DNA of 64,000 nt from Thereva unica (GCA_949987705.1 OX465283.1:166547850-166611849); one strand, 5' to 3'. Positions 38,001 through 53,000 are shown, counted from the first letter of the stretch. The notes: generated by a model not told the origin, from the letters alone. Numbers and translations are program-made.

Positions 38001-41000
38001 ATGGCATTCGGTTCGAGTTAAGTAACGAAGGATCAACTTGTACTAACGGCTTAAATTCTAGTTCCTGTTGTTTTAAGGCAGTTTGTATTTGGTTATTTGT
38101 CGTTGTTACTTTATGATTGGGACTGCTCGTTATTATCCCCTGCTTGACCTAAATAATAAAAGTTTAATATCAATCAACCAAGTTCATATGATAAATTAAT
38201 ACTAGATATCATTTAAAGATGAAATGTATGACGTTTTTATCATTCAGGAATCATGTCCGATGGTCACGACATGGTGCTATGTCTAGTAGCAAACTTAGTA
38301 CAGAGAAACTAATAATTTTGGGGTTAGGAGTATAAGGGAGGATGCTGAAGCAGGTGAACCCTGTGTTTGAACTCTTGGATATTGTAGGAGCTCGTAGGAT
38401 ATTGTAGGAAATATTGACTGAGAAAGATTGTTCCACAGTCGAGTTGATCTATTTATGAACGAATTCCTTGTTGGTATCGTGCGCGAAAACGAGAGCTGTA
38501 AGCAGAGAGTCTGGACCGCGTGCTAGTCTTCTGTTGCAGGTATAAAATAGCCGTGGAGACAGGAGAACGTTTATTTCGTTGGAAATTCGTAAGGTCAGAG
38601 TCCACGGATTGGAAAAATAAGTAGACTCAAGCCAATTGGCGTTCCCCATATGGCCACATAGTTTTCTTACCTGGTTTAGTTTGGTAGGAAATGTGTCTTA
38701 AAAGTTAGCGCTGACCAGGCAATTATCCGAATTGAGGTGCACCAACTTCGATGGAGTACCCCGTTGCATAAGATATAAAAAATAGGTCAAGAAGATGGGT
38801 TCCTTAACCTGCAATGTCAGGAACTCTCGTGGAGAAATTCGCAATTTGATGTTGACCACAATTCCAATATTATTGATGAATATTGTTTGCATGAAATTTA
38901 ATTTATAATCACCACAAAACACTTACTTGAACTTTTGTTGGCTTCCGTAAATGGGTATCGTCAATAAATATCCTGGGAGCCTCTCGAATTATTGGATCAT
39001 GATCGAATTCAGAATCAGTTGATATTTCTGTAGCTGAATTGAGTTCCACATCGTCTGCAGATGAGGATTCAGAATCGCTTTGCACCTAAAAATATTGATT
39101 TATGAATATAAAACACGAAAAGAACACAAAAATTTATTTAAAGTTTTGTTCTTGTTTTAGTTTTTGAAATCTCCAAACAACGATTAATTTTATATTAAAA
39201 AAGCGAAACACAACATCAATTAAAACCGTTGTTGAAACTGAAATTGTAGTACTGTTACATATGTATTTGGAAAAATGATATAAGGATTTAGTTTTAGCGT
39301 TAAACATAATTTCTGTTTGAAAAGGGCATCGATATATTATAGAACTTTATTTGGGAAAATATAGCAAGTGGTCTTTCCTAAAATAAAATTATGTGTAGAA
39401 TTAACTTTGTGTAATTAATTAAAGATTTACAATAAATTTTTGTGAAGTATCTTTAAAAGTGAAGATACAGATATGTTTTGTAAAAAGTAAAGGCTCGAGA
39501 CAAGTGGTATTTGTGTTCAAATTGCACCAATATCCTGCTAATAATATGTGGCAAACTTTTTACAAATGGAGATTTAAATAGGTGTTTCCTAATTCAAGTA
39601 AGCTTCGACATTGATTATCTTTTACATTACTTTTAAAATTTATGCTTAACATATAAAGTACAATAAGATTCAATGGTTGACACCATATAGTCTCTAAAGA
39701 AAAGTTGAAAGAGCTTTGTGATTCTTATACACAGTTTCAAAACTTGGGTACCTTCAACCCAGATGGCATGATAGTGTACAACAAGATCGCATACCACTTC
39801 TTTACTATGACCATGATAACTGGTGATTGCACGTTATAAAAAAGCAGTATTAACAAATATATTTGTAAAAGGGTAAAATCATCTTATGCAGTTTTATTAT
39901 GCCCTATTTAAATATATGTTTGAATTGAAGTTACTCTTCTTGCTGATGTATATTTAACTCATTCACATAGAGAAACCTTAAACTCTGTTACACAATAACT
40001 TCTTTGCACAAGAACTAATCAAATAAAAACGAAAATTCCATGCTTTTCATATCGAGAATAACAATTTTTTAGCCTAAAACAATATTAATAAAAACAATGA
40101 ATGTTAGGTATGAACAAAAGTATTACGAAGTTAATTTTTCGGGTACGATCCGAAAAAGGCACACGGGGGTTTTGATGATATTGGCTGATTACAATACAAG
40201 CATAAAAATTTCAGTTTATTGCTGAGCAATATTTTAATGAATTTTGCATAATAGAGATTTGCCTGTAATTTTGTTGTTATCCACAAACGTTTAATTTGCA
40301 ATGAAATATAACACCTATTAATTATCGAAAGTCACACAAACACTTTTCAATTGTATTTTATTTTTTACCTTACAGAGATCGTACCCAATTCTCAGGAATT
40401 TTGTAGGGGACTCTACTGTGGAGGCGAGACATTCAATATTTTTCTGGTTATCTTAATTTTGTTTTTAAAGGAATTTTAAAAAGGTCAAAAAGGCGCGATT
40501 CATATTTTATATTTCTTTATATTAGTTAGTTTAGTAAAAAAATACGTTTATTAAAGGAGTTATTGAATTTTAATTGTATTAAGACACCACGCACGAATCT
40601 TTTGATCGTCCACGCTCTTTGTGGTGTGAGGGGCTCTTTTTAAAATACTCAACAAAGTTTCTAGGACTCTGTGTGCTGCTAGCTAAGCTGTGCGGTCGAG
40701 CAAAGGAGGTTGAGGTTGAAAACTCTGGGGTTCTATTCAAATATCTCTTACTTTCAATAGATCTTGAAGTCGGGAAAAGTTTACGGGGTCTTTCGTCTCT
40801 TGGTTTATTTTGTATTATATATTCTTCCACATCGGGACAAATCTTTTCAGTGCTAATCATTTTCTTAAGATACGGATTATTTCCAGCATTTTTCTCTGTC
40901 ATAAAGTCTTCTTTCATGTCATGCAGCATTTTGCTACGATCTAACAATATTTGTGTTCCACGATCCATCGGATTTGATATTCTTTGATAGGAACGGTGAG

Positions 41001-44000
41001 GAATTTGTTCCGATGACCTTGACATAATCGATTTACTTGGACTGAATATACTGTCGGCAGATACATGAGTCTCTTTATTGAAACTATTGATTGGACTTGT
41101 TGAAATGATCTCTCTTCTTGGGTTTTCTTCGCTATATTGCCTTTTTATGCGCGTTTTAGCCGAAGGAAGTTCTGTCAGTGGTGAAGAGGAGATTGTTTTT
41201 TCTTTTATTAAGCTCGAATTGTATGCACCATCATCGAAATTGCTATTTGGTTTAGAGACAGGACTTGATGTAAAATCTCTATTTGGATTACTCTCGCTAT
41301 ATTGTCTTGGTGATATTGATGGAGAAGAATAGTACTTTTTGTCCTGTCCAGAGTAATTTGTTCTGTCATTGATATTCTCTTTAAGAACTTCAGCATAAGT
41401 AAGATTTACAGGTTTATTTCGGGAAGCATACATCTCGTCTCGTTTTATAAGTGCTTCCATGCGTTCCATTTCCAAACGTTCAATATATTCCAACTCAGTT
41501 AAAGGCTCCTTTTCGCGAGATTTTGATCTTTTTGTCCTAGGTAAAGTTCTCGGCTTAGTTTCTTCAATTGGCTGAGTTTCGTCCTCCTCATCTTTCATTA
41601 TGGGAAACTTCGGTGACGTTTCATCTATAAGATTGATAAAGTATGCTTTCTCTGAATTATTTTCAATGTCTCGTAAAATATCTTGAACAGATGGAGGCAT
41701 GTCTGCAGGGCTTAATTTCTGAGATAATCTCCTTCCTCTTGTGGGCGCATTGGGCGGTTCAGGACTAGTACTGGAAGTATAACTTTTATTCCTTCGAAAT
41801 GGTTTTATTGGGAAACAAGACTCGCCGTTATCATTGAACGTAGGTATGGATTCGGTTATTTCGTTGTTATTTGTTGGTGATGTGCTATCTGTTCTTTTGT
41901 CATATTTTTCAGTAGGCAAATCGCACGTTGAAGTTGTTTTAGTTTCCAAGTTGGTGTCATCAATGCTAACACATGCATCGTAATTTGGAAGTATCTTAAC
42001 TGGGGAAATAGATTTAGTTTCAACAGTATCGATTGATTCGCTTAACATTTTTTCGTTAATTGGTGGTGTAATTCGTCTCGATACTTCGCTATATTGTTTT
42101 TTCGAATTGTCTGACGAATTTGAAGATATAATGTTATCATTTTTCTTATCTATGTCAACAGTTCGATCATATTTGCGTAAAGGCCTGATTGGGTAAAGAG
42201 ATGTAGACTCAATCTCTGGGCTGCCTTTAGCAGATTTGCTCATCATTTTTATATCCGTTGTTGATATGCTACTACTGACTGATTCCTTATTTTCCTTTAG
42301 TGCATTCTCGTTTGATGTATCATCATCAAAAGATAATTGATTTTTACGCAAGGGTCTAATTGGGGAAACCGTTTCTCTCGATGCCGTCGATTCATCAGTT
42401 TTGTTATTTGGAGAAACAGATTTACTAGAGACAACAGAACTGGGCGAAATGGATTTGATTGCTTCAACTTTGTCATTCTGTTCTGGACCAATTTCATTTG
42501 CACTATTTTTGCGTAACGGTGGAGTCTTCAGAGAACTAGAACTATTTCTGCGTAATGGTGAAGTCTTTGGAGAACTAGATTCTACGTCGATCTTCGATTC
42601 AGTTGTTTTTGGCGGAGAAACAGATTTAGTATTCACTTCCGAACTGGGCGAAATGGATTTGATTGCTTCAACTTTGTCATTCTGTTCTCGACCAATTTCA
42701 TTTGCACTATTTTTGCGTAACGGTGGAGTCTTCAGAGAACTAGAACTATTTCTGCGTAATGGTGAAGTCTTTGGAGAACTAGATTCTACGTCGATCTTCG
42801 ATTCAGTTGTTTTTGGAGGAGAAACAGATTTAGTATTCACTTCCGAACTGGGCGAAATGGATTTGATTGCTTCAACTTTGTCATTCTGTTCTCGACCAAT
42901 TTCATTTGCACTATTTTTGCGTAACGGTGGAGTCTTCAGAGAACTAGAACTATTTCTGCGTAATGGTGAAGTCTTTGGAGAACTAGATTCTACGTCGATC
43001 TTCGATTCAGTTGTTTTTGGAGGAGAAACAGATTTAGTATTCACTTCCGAACTGGGCGAAATGGATTTGATTGCTTCAACTTTGTCATTCTGTTCTCGAC
43101 CAATTTCATTTGCACTATTTTTGCGTAACGGTGGAGTCTTCAGAGAACTAGAACTATTTCTGCGTAATGGTGAAGTCTTTGGAGAACTAGATTCTACGTC
43201 GATCTTCGATTCAGTTGTTTTTGGCGGAGAAACAGATTTAGTATTCACTTCCGAACTGGGCGAAATGGGTTTAATATCTTCAACTTTGTCGTTCTTTTCT
43301 CGATCAATTTCATTTGCGCTATTTTTGCGTAATGGTGGAGTCTTCAGAGAACTAGAACTATTTTTGCGTAATGGTGAAGTCTTTGGAGAACTAGATTCTA
43401 CGTCGATCTTCGCATCAGTTGTTGTCGGCGGAGGAACAGATGTAGTGCACACTTCCGAACTGGGCGAAATGGGTTTAATATCTTCAACTTTGTCGTTCTT
43501 TTCTCGATCAACTTCATTTGTGCTATTTTTGCGTAATGGTGGAGTCTTCAGAGAACTAGAACTATTTTTGCGTAATGGTGAAGTCTTTGGAGAACTAGAT
43601 TCTACGTCGATCTTCGAATCGGTTGTTTTCGGCGGAGAAACAGATTTAGTGCACACTTCCGAACTGGGCGAAATGGGTTTAATATCTTCAACTTTGTCAT
43701 TCTGTTCTCGACCAATTTCATTTGCGCTATTTTTGCGTAACTGTGGAGTCTTTAGAGAACTAGAACTATTTCTGCGTAATGGTGAAGTCTTTGGAGAACT
43801 AGATTCTACGTCGATCTTCGCATCAGTTGTTTTCGGCGGAGAAACAGATTTAGTGCACACTTCCGAACTGGGCGAAATGGGTTTAATATCTTCAACTTTG
43901 TCATTCTTTTCTCGATCAACTTCATTTGTGCTATTTTTGCGTAATGGTGGAGTCTTCAGAGAACTAGAACTATTTCTGCGTAATGGTGAAGTCTTCGGAG

Positions 44001-47000
44001 AACTAGATTCTACGTCGATCTTCGAATCAGTTGTTGTCGGCGGAGGAACAGATGTAGTGCACACTTCCGAACTGGGCGAAATGGGTTTAATATCTTCAAC
44101 TTTGTCGTTCTTTTCTCGATCAATTTCATTTGCGCTATTTTTGCGTAATGGTGGAGTCTTCAGAGAACTAGAACTATTTTTGCGTAATGGTGAAGTCTTT
44201 GGAGAACTAGATTCTACGTCGATCTTCGAATCGGTTGTTTTCGGCGGAGAAACAGATTTAGTGCACACTTCCGAACTGGGCGAAATGGGTTTAATATCTT
44301 CAACTTTGTCATTCTGTTCTCGACCAATTTCATTTGCGCTATTTTTGCGTAACTGTGGAGTCTTTAGAGAACTAGAACTATTTCTGCGTAATGGTGAAGT
44401 CTTTGGAGAACTAGATTCTACGTCGATCTTCGCATCAGTTGTTTTCGGCGGAGAAACAGATTTAGTGCACACTTCCGAACTGGGCGAAATGGGTTTAATA
44501 TCTTCAACTTTGTCATTCTTTTCTCGATCAACTTCATTTGTGCTATTTTTGCGTAATGGTGGAGTCTTCAGAGAACTAGAACTATTTCTGCGTAATGGTG
44601 AAGTCTTCGGAGAACTAGATTCTACGTCGATCTTCGAATCAGTTGTTGTCGGCGGAGGAACAGATGTAGTGCACACTTCCGAACTGGGCGAAATGGGTTT
44701 AATATCTTCAACTTTGTCATTCTTTTCTCGATCAACTTCATTTGTGCTATTTTTGCGTAATGGTGGAGTCTTCAGAGAACTAGAACTATTTCTGCGTAAT
44801 GGTGAAGTCTTTGGAGAACTAGATTCTACGTCGATCTTCGCATCAGTTGTTGTCGGCGGAGGAACAGATGTAGTGCACACTTCCGAACTGGGCGAAATGG
44901 GTTTAATATCTTCAACTTTGTCGTTCTTTTCTCGATCAACTTCATTTGCGCTATTTTTGCGTAATGGTGGAGTCTTCAGAGAACTAGAACTATTTCTGCG
45001 TAATGGTGAAGTCTTTGGAGAACTAGATTCTACGTCGATCTTCGCATCAGTTGTTGTCGGCGGAGGAACAGATGTAGTGCACACTTCCGAACTGGGCGAA
45101 ATGGGTTTAATATCTTCAACTTTGTCATTCTTTTCTCGATCAACTTCATTTGTGCTATTTTTGCGTAATGGTGGAGTCTTCAGAGAACTAGAACTATTTT
45201 TGCGTAATGGTGAAGTCTTTGGAGAACTAGATTCTACGGCAATCTTCGATTCAGTTGTTTTTGGCGGAGAAACAGATTTAGTAACTTCCGAAATGGATTT
45301 ATTTTCATCAACTTTGTTATTCTTCTCTCTATCAATTTCATTTACATTGCTAATGCTTTCTTGTACTCTATTCTCCTGTTCCTTTAATAAATTGTTTATA
45401 GATGTTGTTGATGTAACTTCATCCTTGTTAGTTTCACTTACATCCATAATTGATGGCTTAATTGCAGTGTTATTATCGAGAGATATGGGTTTGTTCACTT
45501 CATTGTCAGTATTTTGCGACGTTATCTCGTTTATTGCGTTACTAGTTTCCTTGCATATACTGCCATCTGATAATGTACATTTAGCGCCGCTGTTATCATT
45601 TTCAACTGCATGACTAACCAATTCATCAGGCTTACTATCAATATCTGGACTGATATTGATATTTTTTCTAATTAAATCACCTTCTTCTTTCGCAACCTTT
45701 CCCTTAGGGATTATAGATATAATCTCATCATTGCTATCAAATTCAACATCCACCAGCATATCATCGGCGAATTCATTAAAAAGTCTTTCAATACTATCCT
45801 CTGACGGACTTTTTTCTATTGTTTTTTTTGAATATTCTTCTGTACTTTCAGTAGTTGGTTTTGAGCTGTCGGCCGCCATTTCATCAGTTAATTCCAAAGG
45901 CTTCGCTTCTACAGTCTCACTTAATAATTCATCTATCAAAACCTCTTTTTCAACTTCTTTCGTTTCGCCGAACTCATGCATAATTTCATTTATCAATTGT
46001 TCCACTTCTAAATCATTCAGTTCAATGTCGGACAGAGAATCGTCACTATCCATGTCGATCTTATTTTGTTTGCTTTTAGGTTCCTGTTTTTCATCAACAG
46101 GCAGCTTCTGCTTTTCCTCAATCTTAGGAACGTTATTGAGAATTAGCGGACCATTTCCATCAGTTTTTAGATCATTCTTACACTCCTCAGCCTTTGGACA
46201 ATCCTTAGTTCCGGAATCCAAAGCAGGTTTTTCAATTTTGTTTAGCCTTTTCGGAACTATCGGCCTCTTCGTTTCTTTAAGAAGTTTACTCATACTTCCG
46301 AGTTCTGCCATAACTTTATTGAATTGGATTGAATACTTCTGATTGTCTTTTGAGGAGTTTTCATCACTAATAGGTTTATTTTGCTCAAGCTTAATATCTA
46401 GAGAAGTTTTTTCAGGCGCAGGTGTTTCATTGCCACTAGATGGAAGTTTGTCTGGAATACTAATGTTCACGGAGACATTATTCTCAGGTTTGTCGAAGAC
46501 TGCTGATGTTTTCTCTGACGTATCCGGTTTGGCTTCTATATTTTCATTTAAAGTTTCAATTTTGAGATCATCTTTTGTCCTGTCGTTTTCTTTACACATA
46601 CTTGACGGTATGTGTCGTGGCGCATCAACGTTTGCTGCAATTAGATCAGGCAAAATATTTAAGCCCTTGGTTGTGACATCATCCACAATATTGATCATTT
46701 TGGATAATACTTTATTGGATAGTACTTGCTCTTTCTTGTCGCTTTCATCCTTATTTCCAATGTCTGCATCTTTTTTTGGTTCATCTATAGCGTTTCCAAG
46801 GTTTTCATTGCTTGGCTGGTTTGTTGTGCTTTGATCATTTTCAAGAGGTGACTGAATTGTGTGTTCAACTTTCACAGAATCTACGTTTTCATTTATTTCC
46901 TTTTCAATCAGATCAGCTTCTTTATCGGGGATTGTTGTCGCTGGCAAAACATCTTCACCTTCCGTTCGTTCAGCATCATTTTGATGATCAGTCTTCAATT

Positions 47001-50000
47001 TGAACTCAGTCCCTACCAGCGTCTCTTGACTATCGCTTAATGGTATTTCGTCTTTATTTTTAGAAATACTCAAATTTTGCTTCTCGGCATCCAAAATATC
47101 TTCTATAAACTCATTAGCATTTTCATTTGTAGTTTCCTTGCGCATATCATCAATGATTCCATTTAAAATCTCTTCCGTTTCCGATAGACTCTCTTCCTCT
47201 ACATTTTCCAATTTCTTACTTACTAATGGCTGATTGATGATATGCTCCCCAAAATCCTCTTCTTCAGAGTCGCTAATATCTTCACCTCTTCGTTTGGCAT
47301 AAAATGAATCCTTTTTCTTCTGCAAAAACTTTTCAGCTTCCTTCCGCCAATCTGTCTTCAAATACTCCATGGTTTTTTCAAAATTTATATCTAAATCCAT
47401 CGAGTTTCCTTTACTTACGTTATTCGCGGATGGGATATTTTGAGTATTCCTAATGATTTTTGCATGACTTTCATTTAATGGCGGACATGATTGATTAGAC
47501 GTCGACGTTCCATCTTGGTTAGTTTTGGGTGTATTTCCGTCTATTTCAACCGCGCTTCCATTGGTTTTACTTTGTTTAGCCAATTTCTTTTTTCGCACTG
47601 GCACCTTTGGGTTAGAAGGTGTTGTATTGTTATCTATAAGAATTTGCTCGATTCTATCGGATAAATCCGCACTCGGCGATTTCTCTTCGTTAAATAACTT
47701 TTGGTATTCCACGCTTGGTGATCGAGTTTCATCGGTTTGAAGGATTTCCTCAAAAATTTGTTCATTTGCATCAAGCACTTTTTCTATTCCATCCTTTTTC
47801 TTGAACTTAGAATTAGGACTTGGACTGCCCTTTTTCTTCTTGGTGTTACTTCCATCATTTTTAGAAGTTTTCCTTACAATTTTCGGAGACTTGCTAGTAA
47901 CTGTACTTTTACCGGCATTTATATCCATTGCACCGTCCAGAAGCTGATCGAATATATCCAGATCACTATCTGACTTTGTAATACCGTTACCATTAGTAGT
48001 TTCAACCTTATTCTGTGGAGCGAGAGCATTTCTTTTTGGAATCGGCTTTTTTAAACTATTCACTTTAGCCTTAGGAGGCTTTTTACTGTCATCCTTAGGC
48101 GCATTAGTCGATGACTTCGCAGGTGGTAATATTTTACTCTGTCCTTTTAAATCAGTTCCATTTTTTGTCGATACCACATCTGACTTTCTTCTTAAACTGG
48201 GAGACATTCTTGATGCTACTGTTGAGACTTCTTTTCTTTTGGGTTCAGGACTTTTCGGAAAGTACTTGCTAAGATCCACGTCCTTTAAAGTTTTCTGATT
48301 TACATTTTTCGCGACGGAAGCGGATTTCTCCAATTTTTGATTGGGAAAATATTTAGATATGTCGACAGAACTTTGTTTTGTAACTTTTGGTGTTGTAATT
48401 AATGATTTTATTGTGTCCATTGTATCAGAAAAACTTTTCACTTCGATGTTCTTCAATGCGTTATTCATATTTTCTTCATGCTTCGGCGGCCTACTTTCGG
48501 CATCATATAGAAGTTTGCCGACATCGCTATCACTTGGAGTTCGAAGAGCCTGCCGTCTCTGTTCGAACTTCTTCTGTAATTCGCTACCCTCGTAGGATTT
48601 ATTAGCAGCAGGTGCTACTACTTCCTTATCACTAGGAAATTTGAAAGAATGTCGCCTTAATTGAAACTGTTTCTGCAATTCACTTGCTTCTTCACCAGTC
48701 TTGATGTCAGAAATAGTCTTTCTTCTGTTTCTTAGATTTACAGTTTCTGTTCCATTTTCCTTTTTATCATCTATTTTTATGTCTTCTATTTTCTTCTCAA
48801 TAACAATTTCTTCCTTTTTCTCGCCGTCCTTTCGCTCGTCGCTTTTCGGTAAATCTTTCCCCATATCCAAAGTACGCGTATCTTCACCCTTACCCTCCTC
48901 CCCCAGCTCAACTTTTTTAATGTCTTCAATAATATTTTCAACAATTTCCTTGTCCAAGCTTTGATTTGCTGGCAATAGATTCCCAGCTTCAGTATCATTC
49001 AACCATTTCTCTTTCAAAGACAATTTCTTCATTATATCGTCCTTCACAGAGTTTTGCCGTTTCAACGTCACTACTTCTTTGTTGAGTTTGATCAAATTAT
49101 TTAAATTATACAAATTTTCGTTTAACGCGTCAATTTCCGTACTAACTTTCCGTTCTAAATTGCGTTCGAGAACTTGCATGTCAGTTTTCGAAGTACCCTC
49201 AACACGCCGCTCGGTATTTGGTAAAACAAGATCATTTATAATCGCGTTTAAATTAGTTTCACTATCGAATTTTAAATTTACGATATCACCATTTATATTA
49301 TCGATATTTGTTTGTTGTGAATCTGCTATGGACACTACCTGTGGAATATTAAAAAAGGGGAAAATGCTATTAAGAGAAGAAAACCCAACACCGTAGATAT
49401 GTAGACTTCTTATAAGTACGAATTGTAAAATAATAAAAGCAAATTTAATATCTACAAAAATATAAATAATTAAAATACTAAAATAATAAACTGTTATTTT
49501 ACAAATGCTAAAACAGTTAAATATTGAATTAAAATTGCTTTTATAAATGTGAAATTACCGCATCCACCAAATCATACAGCTAGCGACTTACCTCTGTTTC
49601 GGTATCCGTTGGCAAATAAGCAGGCGGCGGCATTAGTTTTACTTCTTGCCTTCGCATCTCACGAGCCTTTTTGAATTCCTCGCCCTCTGTTTGACTCTCT
49701 GCGTCATCATCTGAATTGAAAAACGGAAAAAGTTTAAACCATTTTCTATCACCTACACAAAGAGCTAGATTAAATTATTTACCAAGTAGCCCTTCACTGG
49801 AATCATAAAAATCCTCTTCATCACTATCTTCAATGTTGGAATATCTTTGTTTGCCGATCCAATCCGTTGCTAATTGTAACGTTTGTGCGCCAATTGGCGA
49901 ACCATTGGCCTCTTCAAATATGTCAGAATCAGATTCTTCATCAGACGAATCTGAGCTTGAAAGATCGGATTCAGACTCTTCACTTCCAGTAATAAAGTTG

Positions 50001-53000
50001 CGATCAGTCCATTCGTTTTCATCGATAATATTTTCCAGAGATGGTTCACCATCTGACATTGCATCAACATTTTCGAATTCAATACGTTCTGGCGTTTGTC
50101 CCCTATCTAGAAGATCCAATTGCGCAACATTGTCAGGTCTTCCACGTACTGGAGTACTAACTTCGTCCTTAGTAATTGGAATATGATAGTGAGTTCTCTG
50201 TAAAAATTAAAAAATTGCAACGGTAAACAATATGTAAACGTAATACAGTTTAAATAATGAGACATAATCAATAATGCATATACCTTTTCACCAGGAGCTC
50301 TGCGCGCTACTGGTCTTTCGGCCTTGGCTGGAAGCCTGAAATGTTGTGTACAGTAAAAGCGACCAACAGGATCATCTCTATCAAATGCATAACCACCTAA
50401 ACGTAAGTTTGTATGACAATGGTGGCATTTCAAGCAGGATCGATGTAAAATTAGTCCTTCTGTAGATATTTTTTCCATAACATAAACAGTTTGTTTGCAG
50501 AAATGGCACTTTTCCGAAGCGGGTTGTTTGTTAAATACTAAACCAACTTTAGAAGGCTGTAATATGACAACATAAAAATTATCCTAGAATAATGAAAATC
50601 TTCTAAGCTTACAGATTTTTGTAACGGTATACTCTTTTCTTCTGATGTATCTTCTTTCTTCCCAAACTGCCCAGCAATAGAAGCGACTTTATTTTTACCA
50701 CGCTCCCCAACTTCTAATACTGATCCTTCCTTTAATTGTTTGTCTAAATTCTTTAATGTTTGATCTATTTCCTTGAATTTCTCTTCCACCGACTCCTGCC
50801 GATCAGGCTTGGACATTTTATTCTGCCGAGCTACAAATTGCTCCTTACTCCATTTCGGTACTTTCTCTTTAGTTCTTCCTATTTCAGTTTTCTTCGACTG
50901 CTCTATTTTCTTTTCGATTTCACGAATATTCCAATCGCTACTCTCGATCTTTCCAATAGCACGCAAAAGGTCCTTGGGTTTCTTTTCTGTACCAGCAGCA
51001 TTTCGCGACGTGATCCGTTGCTCCATGGACTTAATTCGATCACTGAAATGTTCATCCGTACCTCGTGGCAATGCCGACTGGTTTCCACGATCTTTATCCT
51101 AAAAGAGCACAGTTGAACATTAGATATATATCAAGATATTTTGTTAGTAAAAGACTTGCGATTAAGGCACAAATTTTTATTAGTCATAATTCATATAGAA
51201 ATGCAGAAAAATGTTAGTTTGAAATCCGGTTATTCTTTTGGACACGCCGTAAATACAATAGTAACGTTCATTACCAAAAGGGACCCACAAAGACAATTTT
51301 TTTTTGGATAGCTTTAATCTCCATGCTTGCAATTAGACTGTGAGCTTATATTAAAAAAAAATGCCGCTTTCACAAAAAAAAAACACTGTATGTACAAACC
51401 AACACAACACATAAATAATATCTTACGCGATGGAGAAGTTTTCTTTCTAGTTCTTTTACACGATCATTAAATTCTGGTGCTTGTTGCCGATACATGTAGA
51501 TTGAATAATCTTCAAAGGGACTTGATTCGTCGCTTTCTCTAAGGAAAGACTCTGCTTGTAACATATGAAGACTTTTGTAAAAGTTTTCAGTTTGTTTAAA
51601 ACGTTGAAGGCGTCTTCTACTTTGACGATCCAATCGATTTGCTTCGATTTCTTGTAAACGCTGTTGACGCTCCTCCTAGTAATGTATGTACTGTTATTTC
51701 CGTTTTCTATCTTAATACTCGTTTCATGAAAAATATATTTTGCCATTTACAATAATAAATCAGAAATGCTTTTACATCTTTAAATCAACTGCATAATAAT
51801 AGCAGTTCCCAATGTAAATATCCTTGCGGTTTTACCCAACACGGCGAGAAATTAGGCATAAAAATTAAATCTATAACCATAATATCACGGCAATGATACT
51901 AAAGGACTTAAAACAATCACCGACAAACCAACATATCGAATAAACCACACTATTCCGCAGTTATCTATTTAAAAATACAACATACAGGGTGAATTCAAAA
52001 ATTCAACACTGCCGCAACGCTGCAGACTTCTAATGGCTAAATTCTGCAGTGTTGCGGCAGTATTGAGTTTTTGAATTCACCCACATACATACCCAGAACG
52101 ATTAAAACATATATTTTAACAAATAATATTTATAAAATAATCAACTTGCAGTTTTTACAAAAAACAAATATAATCCTAACCTTACAGTAAGCGATATCCT
52201 TCGATATTACGGCCAACTCAACTCGCTCAAACTAAGAGATTCCTTGTGGCTTCACTATACGAGTATAATCTAATTTTATGTATAAATGGAAAATACCACG
52301 AAACTATATATTTTAAGATCGATGTATCGGTTACAGACGTACAGGCTTAGCTCCTTATTATATATGGAATTAAAATTAGTAGCTTGGAACGTCAGAACGC
52401 TCGAGAGAATGCGACCATAACTATACAGGAAACCAAATGGGCCCACAGTGTCATACTGGATCCAGTGGATTACCGAACGAAAGAAGAGAGTTTGAAGTAG
52501 CCTTCGTTGTGGAAAATAAAATGAAATTACTGATTCTAGACTTCAACCCACCGAGATTCGTGCAGGAGTTCAGAAAAAATGGCTTAGCAATAGATAAGGC
52601 ATCACTTAAAGACACACCAGAGGCTTCTGAGAAGGCTGCAAATGAAGAAGAATACAATGAAGCAGAACTTAAATACACCGAGTACATGTCGGAACTGATG
52701 GACCGCTTGAGCAAGTGCATCACATAGACTACAGCAAAGGGTATGAAGGTCTTAATCAATACAACTTCTGAATGTCTACGACAGTTGAAGAATGTTGAAG
52801 TCAACGGTCAGCAGCTAAATGTATAATGGTACGACAAGGCATCAAAAGATCAAATTAGCCTCATAAACGCCCATGCTCGCAGAGACGGCAAGACAGATAC
52901 GGATATCGAACAAAACGCAAAAAGCTGGCCAATGGCCAACAGAACCACAATTTTTTATTTTTTATGTGATAGACTAGAGGCTTAGGGAAACACCCTTTGT

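Noticed and set aside
42440..45300. CRISPR-like regularly spaced repeats
   Set aside because: The unit is 204 bp with no unique spacers, is coding, and lies in a eukaryotic exon.
42401..45613. 1070-codon plus-strand open frame over the Mical repeats
   Set aside because: It is the antisense shadow of 204-bp in-frame repeats; it has no known motif and ends with the array.
45656..46834. Two further plus-strand frames of 228 and 163 codons
   Set aside because: Antisense to the continuous Mical exon 14 coding frame; Ser/Phe-rich composition is the mirror of its Lys/Glu/Asp/Ser codons.
52437..52727. 96-codon frame as a host gene
   Set aside because: Sits between LINE endonuclease and RT remnants in a Mical intron; better explained as LINE sequence.
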